In this document: positions 58,601 to 64,000 of the stretch, piece after piece
How the letters are laid out: each line of letters begins with the position of its first letter
Numbering within the stretch: position 1 is the first letter of the stretch
NCBI GenBank assembly: GCA_026261815.1
Contig: JAMPIT010000493.1
Span: 7,953,501-8,017,500 of the forward strand
Direction of reading: 5' to 3'
DNA from: Monarcha castaneiventris obscurior
Taxonomy: Eukaryota; Chordata; Aves; Passeriformes; Monarchidae
DNA: 64,000 nucleotides
Notes under the pieces: generated by a model
Told to the model about the DNA's origin: nothing
Seen by the model: the letters and a program-made list of their open reading frames with translations, nothing else
Database searches by the model: none
Translations under genes and position numbers: made by a program

Positions 58601-60623
58601 TAATCTTTAAATTTAGTATCAGTTCAGATTACATGATCTAAAAGCAGCCAAATTGTTGTTATTAGTGCAACTAAAATACTTTTCAAAAACTTACATTAAC
58701 TGGGTTTAGTTATCTCTGAAGGTGCTATTTGGGAAACACAAACTCTTTATCATTTGCATATAATTACTGTTCTGATTGAAAACAGATGGAAATTACATTT
58801 ACGAACATTAAAAATCTTTTTATAGTCTCTAAATTATGTAAGAGGCCTCATCAGAAAAGGGAATTTGGCTTCATGTTTGTCATATGGTAGCATAAAAACC
58901 CTGTAGTTTGTAAACTTTGGAAGACCCACTATTTTCAACTATTATTAATTCTCTATCAATTACAGCATGTACACAGTTAAATGCTAAACATGTTCTTACT
59001 GCTCTGTATGAATTCTGAAACAGAGTTTGGTAGTCAACAGAAAAATCATCCATCAGTACAGAAAAAAACAACAGATGCTGGGCTATTTTTGTTGTTTAAA
59101 CCCCTATAAAATTCCATTTTGCTTGGAATCGGGTCTTTAGATTTGTCTTTGAAATAGCAACACAAAGACTTGGAAATACTTTTCTCCTTTAAGATGAACC
59201 TGGTTTTCTGTATCAGAAGACTAGGGAAATTATGCTTAATAGTTGGATATTAAAAATGAGCAGGAAAGTTGCAAAAGTGGACGCTACATTTGTGTTTACA
59301 ATTTCTGAAGTGCAGAGACTGAGATGAAAAATCTCACAGGATTTCTTTAAAGTACAGTCAAATGCTGACCTGTTCCATTAGCAGCTCATTCCTAAATGGA
59401 GCCAGAATCCATGGAGCTCAGATAAGATGATGGGACCAATAAGCTGTTTCATGAGGTGTTATATAATTTTTGGTACTAAACAGATGGGTTTCATTATCTA
59501 AGGAAAGTAATAAAATTACTTTTCATTCTGCTGTAGACTCAGTTTTGGTTTATGACCCGTACATAACATTCAAAATAGGATCTATATAAATGGAAGATAA
59601 CAAGTACTTGACTTTTTTAGTCTGAAAATCATGTCTCCTATAGTATAGAAATATATTCCTTGGCAAGTCTTCACTTTCTATCCTAAAAATGATTATGTAG
59701 TCTCGTTTTAGATAGTTAAACAGCTGCCATACTCACTGCCAGCTATGAATATAGACTTGGCTCCAGAGGCAAATCATATCTCCAAAATTAAATGCGAGCA
59801 TAGATCTGATCATTCCTATCTCGCTGCTTGTTGTGAACCATAATTTTTCAACTCTGAGATTAAAACATTGAGACCTCATCTTCATTTGCATGGTGGCTGC
59901 TGATTTCAAACAGTGAATTGCATTGACCTAGAAGAAACACGCTCTTCAAAGATGTGCTCCATCAAATATACATGGGAGCAATTTCCGAGGGAATTTTCGG
60001 AGAGTGACTGTGCCTGCTGCCATTGATGCTTTTTGGCAGATCTGCTCCACTCTGCAGTGTGCTTCAGTCCCTCTTGGTCTTGTGTCATTGTTCCCCTCAA
60101 GCAATTGTGCATCAGCCCTGTTGCCACTGCAGCACATCTGTCCTTTTCTGGGCTTGGGCACTTTGCAGGACTTACTGTTCAGAGTGGGATGCAAACTGCT
60201 CAGATCTGCAAACTGTTCACTGGGCTTCATAATGCAAAGAAAAGGCCTTTTCTAGTTCGGACTAATTCAGCTGAATATCAAAGGTCTGGTACAGGATGTG
60301 TTCTGATAAGGGTAGGAAAGCATTTCAAAGAATCATCTGCAAAAGAAAGTGTCGGGCAATCTAGACAGACAGGCTGCTGTCTGCTTCCCCTCTGACCAAA
60401 TGCTTTTGAAATATTACTGACCAGCAAGATTATATACAAAAATAAAATGGTTTTGATTCCCTTCAAGGCTCTTCTCAAGCCTCTTACCTTCCCTTCCTCA
60501 CCAGTTCACAGCCAAGTTGCCTCTTACCTCTGATTCCTTGTAATAGCGCTCAGGAATCTCATCGCTGGCAATATCAATAAAGCAGACTTCTCGCTCCAGA
60601 TCTTTAGCTTCTTTGTCAAAAAT
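44857..60623 (-). CDS. PITPNC1: PITPNC1 (RdgB-beta), 3' part of gene with two alternative C-termini
   Basis: PITPNC1 is a soluble class II phosphatidylinositol transfer protein that moves phosphatidylinositol and phosphatidic acid between membranes. Exons in the window are 60623-60528, 52271-52116, 51408-51345, an optional cassette 48105-47987 and terminal 45116-44857. The shared part encodes the C-terminal half of the PITP fold: [60 protein letters not shown] and [18 protein letters not shown]. Skipping the cassette gives the long form with RSAPSSAPS and RKKSAP, matching the phosphoserine 14-3-3 sites described in mammals. Including it gives the short form. By residue count with the 122 remembered upstream human residues, the short form would be 268 (same as human) and the long form 313 (human 332). 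The 5' exons lie beyond the right edge. Confidence 0.93.
45117..47986 (-). other. PITPNC1: PITPNC1 intron between cassette and terminal exon
   Basis: A 2.9-kb intron. A somewhat GC-rich patch at 45.8-46.0 kb gives overlapping short ORFs, none recognisable. Confidence 0.65.
47987..48105 (-). CDS. PITPNC1: PITPNC1 cassette exon (119 nt) specifying the short isoform
   Basis: ttttacag|ATATGACT to GCAAGA|gtatgt. It encodes [40 protein letters not shown]. If spliced to the terminal exon the frame shifts, and ACA-TGA at that exon's start gives Thr-stop, agreeing with the human short isoform ending TST. Without that splice the ORF runs to a stop at 47870, a less likely reading. Confidence 0.85.
48106..51344 (-). 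other. PITPNC1: PITPNC1 intron upstream of cassette exon
   Basis: A 3.2-kb intron with one CR1 fragment near its 5' end. Confidence 0.65.
51105..51227 (+). mobile_element. CR1 LINE fragment, sense orientation
   Basis: CCCTGGAAGTGTCTGAGGCC, GATGGGGCTTGGAGCAACCT, AGTCTAGTGGAAGGTGTCCC and TGCCCATGGCAGAAGG resemble the sense CR1 3' UTR. It ends near GATGATCTTTAA without the terminal octamers, and lies 118 bp from a PITPNC1 exon. Confidence 0.85.
51345..51408 (-). CDS. PITPNC1: PITPNC1 internal exon (64 nt)
   Basis: gtttgcag|GTGGTCAG to TGGTATG|gtaagt. It encodes [20 protein letters not shown] and Y, leaving one base. This exon is the branch point for the two C-termini. Confidence 0.96.
51409..52115 (-). 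other. PITPNC1: PITPNC1 short intron
   Basis: A 707-bp intron with nothing beyond splice sites. Confidence 0.7.
52116..52271 (-). CDS. PITPNC1: PITPNC1 internal exon (156 nt)
   Basis: gttttgcag|GATCCCAA to CACAAG|gtcagt. It encodes [20 protein letters not shown], then [20 protein letters not shown] and [12 protein letters not shown]. Confidence 0.96.
52272..60527 (-). other. PITPNC1: PITPNC1 large intron (8.3 kb)
   Basis: An AT-rich intron. It contains a 47-base A-run at 52584-52630. ORFs near 54.5, 56.1 and 60.1 kb lack recognisable homology and overlap on several frames. Confidence 0.65.
52584..52630 (+). repeat. Poly(A) homopolymer, 47 bases
   Basis: Pure A on the plus strand. No retroposon body recognised upstream. 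Confidence 0.95.
60528..60623 (-). CDS. PITPNC1: PITPNC1 internal exon (96 nt)
   Basis: ctcttgcag|ATTTTTGA to TCAGAG|gtaaga. It encodes [20 protein letters not shown] and [12 protein letters not shown], nearly identical to human residues about 123-154. Confidence 0.95.
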
Positions 60624-63288
60624 CTGCAAGAGTTAAAGAAATTCAAAGCTGTTACAGAACAACACTCTCACAAAATCCACCTGGAATAACTGTTACAAGC
60701 AGTTTCAATGACTTTTGCAACAGAATGTATTTTAGGCTTGTGCCTGAACAGCTTTGTGTAAGATACTCGAGTTTTTGCAGGAACACGGTCACATTCTCCA
60801 CCCTACTGCACACATGGTGTTCAGCACTTCTTGCTCCCACTGCTGTTCTTTCTTGGATTTTTTGGAATGAAGACCTTGATTACAAACAGTAAAGTCAACA
60901 ATTTGGATTGGTTTTACTGTATTCTCCAATCTTTGTACTAGAGTCTGTCACTGTGTGAAAAACCCAACTCTCTGGACTGGGGGTTTTTTCACCCTTTTCC
61001 CTCTAAGGACTACAGCGACGTGCAGGTGTTTGCTGGGAACACTCAGTCTAAGATGTTCTTACAGTGAGAATCAAAATTTTGGTTGAACTGCCTCAGTGGA
61101 AGCTGCAAGCTTCCCCCATCCATCCATGCACAAGCATTTCAATTCTTTAGGACCTCGTTTGGAACAGCAAGTCTCCTGTTCTATGCAAGGCAAACGATGG
61201 GGATATTTTGAAAATCCAGGTCATTTGCAGCTGCAGCGCAGTATCCTTCTGTGCCTGTGTCCATAATTTAATTATTTAGGCATCTCAGTGACCCATGTGA
61301 CTTACACTGCGTCTGCAATACATTTCCCTCATGATTCTGAGGCTTGGAAACAGCACCAAGTTAAAAGTCTACCATGAATTAGTGCAATGAAATTCAGGGA
61401 AGTTGTACATCCACTGTCAGGATCAGTAACAAGCTCATAATGTGCTTTTTCCTTTGGGGCACAATGTTCTATAGCTGAAATTTCCAGGAAGCAAAAATAT
61501 TTTTGTTTTCTTTCTTTTTTTTTTTTTTTTAATAAATGCAGTGAATGCCCTGTTGATTTAATTTAATTCTAGAGGAACAGTTAAAAATACAAAATGCCAG
61601 CAACTCTTTAGTAACAGAAATGCTACTTCATTACTTTTGAAAGCATTGGGGCTGCCCATTTAAAGCATTCAAAAAGAGCAATGGGCTCCAGTGAACACAG
61701 GAACCAGCTGGTAGGAAGAACATGGCTCAGGAAATCATCCTTCAAATACAGGAAAAGCTGAAGTTTGACTCTACAATTTTAACTTGTCTTGGTAGTGAAT
61801 AAAACAGGCAACACTGAAGGCTCTCTGAGCTGGATGTAATGTTCACACATCTGAAACTGCAGAAGAACTGAGAAAGAGAAACTCCATCCTGGTCTTATTT
61901 GTATTATTATCCTTCTCCAGTCGTTGTTTTGCAAAAAATTATGTTGATTATTTGAACGAATTGGTGCTGGGCAGCCCTTCCCCTGTAGTGCTCCTTCTCT
62001 GAATTGGGTACATTGATGTAAATCACTTCTGTGTTTATATATATAATATAGGTCACCTTTTATAAGCTTCCTGCTTGCTTTTTGCCTAAACAAATTCAGA
62101 AATACAGAGCAGCCCCTGATGAAATCAGTTGAACTATTTCTGGAACAAGATGTATTTCACCATAATCTCTATAAAATAATGGAAATTGCACTTAAATGGA
62201 CATTATCAGGTCAGCTGAGGCTCTGATTCTGTCCATGGTTTAGGTACAAGCCCCATAAATTCAAGCACATGCAAATCTCTGCCCATTTGCAAGGACCTAA
62301 ATGGAGATTATTACCCAGTATCTTATCCAAAGAAATGTGCCGTGCTCTGTCCCAGGCTTGATCCACATATTTCACCTCATATGAAAATAGTTCTAAATTC
62401 CTTTTCTCTCTTTATAATGCTGTGATGGAAATGGGGATGACAGATGCCTTTGCCAATCTGTCAAAACCAGGAGGAATTTTTCAACCATTTCAACGATGCC
62501 TTGTTTGCTGCCGAGGCTGTCTCTGACCATTTCCTCTATTCCAGAAGTTTGCTGAATGACATTCTCACTTCCCTTTGCCAGCAGAAGTTGTTGTCTAATC
62601 ATTTATGCTTCTCCCTTTCTCAGATTGTCCTCACAAGATTTGCAGCTAGAGATTTAATCTTCTCATTCTATCAGCAGTTGAAAATAAGAAGTCATTAGAG
62701 AACAAGACTGATTTCTTTCTTAGCTCTAATTCTCTTATTGCCTCTCCTAGCCACAGACTCTTGGATTGCCTGAACCCTGTAGGGAAGATGGGTTTATTGT
62801 GGTTGGGATCAAAAAGACTAGAGAAACTTAAAAGTTTTAAAGGAAAAGATTAAAGGCCACAAAAAGAAGCATAAGGCTCCCAATCTGTGCAACTGTATTT
62901 GCAAATGTGCAGAAACTGAATGGTGAGAACAATCTGTATCCCTAAGAAGATGATGTAGAAAGACAGAATATTAAATATTATATTGGAAAGAACTGGACAG
63001 GCTTTACATTTGAAAGCCAAGTAATTAATTGAGATTAAAACACACAATCAAATGGAAAACAAAGAGCAACATTCAGACTGAAGTGGCCTTTTTGCTGTGG
63101 GTTTTGGTTTTATTTTTGGGGGGGGTAACGTGAAAGCTTTTCTACAACAAACATTTATATACTTCCTCTTCCTAAGAGGGATGAAAACTCAGCATAATTT
63201 AGACTACATCACCCACAGAATGACAGAAAATGGGAGAATGGTTTCAACTGGGTCTTGTTTATGACTGTCAATGGTTTCTTCTGTGAAA

Positions 63289-63380
63289 ATTAAAAAAGCC
63301 AAAAAACCAAACAAAACCCCTAAAACAACCAATCAACCAACCAAAAAGTCAAACCCAACCAACCAACCAACCAAAAGAAA
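63289..63380 (+). repeat. AACC/CAAC low-complexity tract
   Basis: CCAAACAAAACCCC, CAACCAATCAACCAACC and AACCAACCAACCAACC units. Confidence 0.8.
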
Positions 63381-63638
63381 AGCACACAACTCCCCTCCCC
63401 CCCAGGCAGGTGATTCCAGAACCCCAAGAAAGACAACTCATACAGGATACTGCAGAAATGTAAGTCCTGGTGACCTTAAATTGCATTCCCTTGTTTCCCT
63501 CCTGCCCTACAAAGACATGTCCTGCCACACCGTTTGCTAGTGACTTCCCTTTTCCTAGTAGCCACAGGAAGAGAACAGAAAGTCAGGTTAGGAGATGATG
63601 GGAAATTTCATATCCTCTTTTCCACAAGTGTTTTTTCC

Positions 63639-63666
63639 TTTTTTTTTTTTTTTTTTTTTTTTTTTT
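63639..63666 (+). repeat. Poly(T), 28 bases
   Basis: A pure T run, or a poly(A) on the minus strand, followed by CAGG. Confidence 0.9.
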
Positions 63667-64000
63667 CAGGCTAAGTTGTTGGCTTCAATTTTATTCAGAT
63701 GTCATTTATCTAAAATTTAACTTTTATGGCCAATTCCCAGAGCTAACCTGGACTGGATATAAACAGTATAAAGCCAGCTTCTGCTGAATGCATTGATTCC
63801 ATCCACACTGGCAAACTCCTCACTCATCTGCACTACCAGGACTCTGAGGGTCACATCTGTGCCTCTGGCTTGGCTTTGTTTCATAATACATGATTCTCTC
63901 TTGTGATGTTTTTTCCATCTTCAAGAGCAAAGGAGCCATCCAAGGGATTACCAGCTGGAAGGTGTTTGGCTCTGTCATTATTACAAAATGGTTTTCTTTC

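Larger units (their letters stand above)
60624..64000 (-). other. PITPNC1: PITPNC1 intron (partial, to right edge)
   Basis: It contains T-rich runs at about 61508-61530 and 63639-63666, and an AACC-type low-complexity run at 63289-63380. No exon of PITPNC1 was found here. Confidence 0.65.

Noticed and set aside
63639..63670. Poly(T) followed by CAGG as a plus-strand splice acceptor
   Set aside because: It resembles an acceptor by chance. No plus-strand exon or coding frame follows.

Overview
This is vertebrate chromosomal DNA, most likely from a bird. The coding content is split into short exons with GT-AG introns. The only interspersed repeats I recognise are decayed CR1 LINE fragments (near 6.5, 14.3, 38.0 and 51.1 kb), and there are no Alu/B1-type SINEs. 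Three genes lie head to tail on the minus strand in the order PITPNC1 - NOL11 - BPTF. From memory this matches human 17q24, with compact introns. No prokaryotic, viral or mobile-system content was seen, and no novel gene cluster.

Layout from left to right. Positions 48-23955 hold the first seven coding exons of BPTF, the largest subunit of the NURF chromatin remodeller. The junctions are in frame and give 807 codons that cover the acidic N-terminus, DDT domain, first PHD finger and a WHIM-like motif. The gene continues beyond position 1. Its CpG-island promoter lies at about 23.3-24.9 kb. Positions 24151-27864 are intergenic DNA plus the NOL11 3' UTR. Positions 27865-39025 hold the complete NOL11 gene in 18 coding exons, encoding a predicted 720-residue nucleolar ribosome-biogenesis protein. 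One of its introns has minor-spliceosome (U12-type) signals. The NOL11 promoter is a second CpG island, flanked by a 34-bp G-rich minisatellite. Positions 40.9-44.86 kb are probably the long 3' UTR of PITPNC1. Positions 44857-60623 hold the 3' part of PITPNC1 (phosphatidylinositol transfer protein, RdgB-beta): three shared exons, a 119-nt cassette exon and the terminal exon. Its 5' exons lie beyond 64 kb.

The most informative observations are the U12-type intron of NOL11, the frame-switching cassette exon of PITPNC1 that resembles the start of the terminal exon, an apparently decayed C-terminal tail of the long PITPNC1 isoform, and the promoter architecture (YY1-like motifs in both promoters, a TCTCGCGAGA element beside the NOL11 start codon, and a short upstream ORF in BPTF). 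Exon boundaries were set by hand from splice consensus, reading phase and remembered human proteins. No alignment was run.
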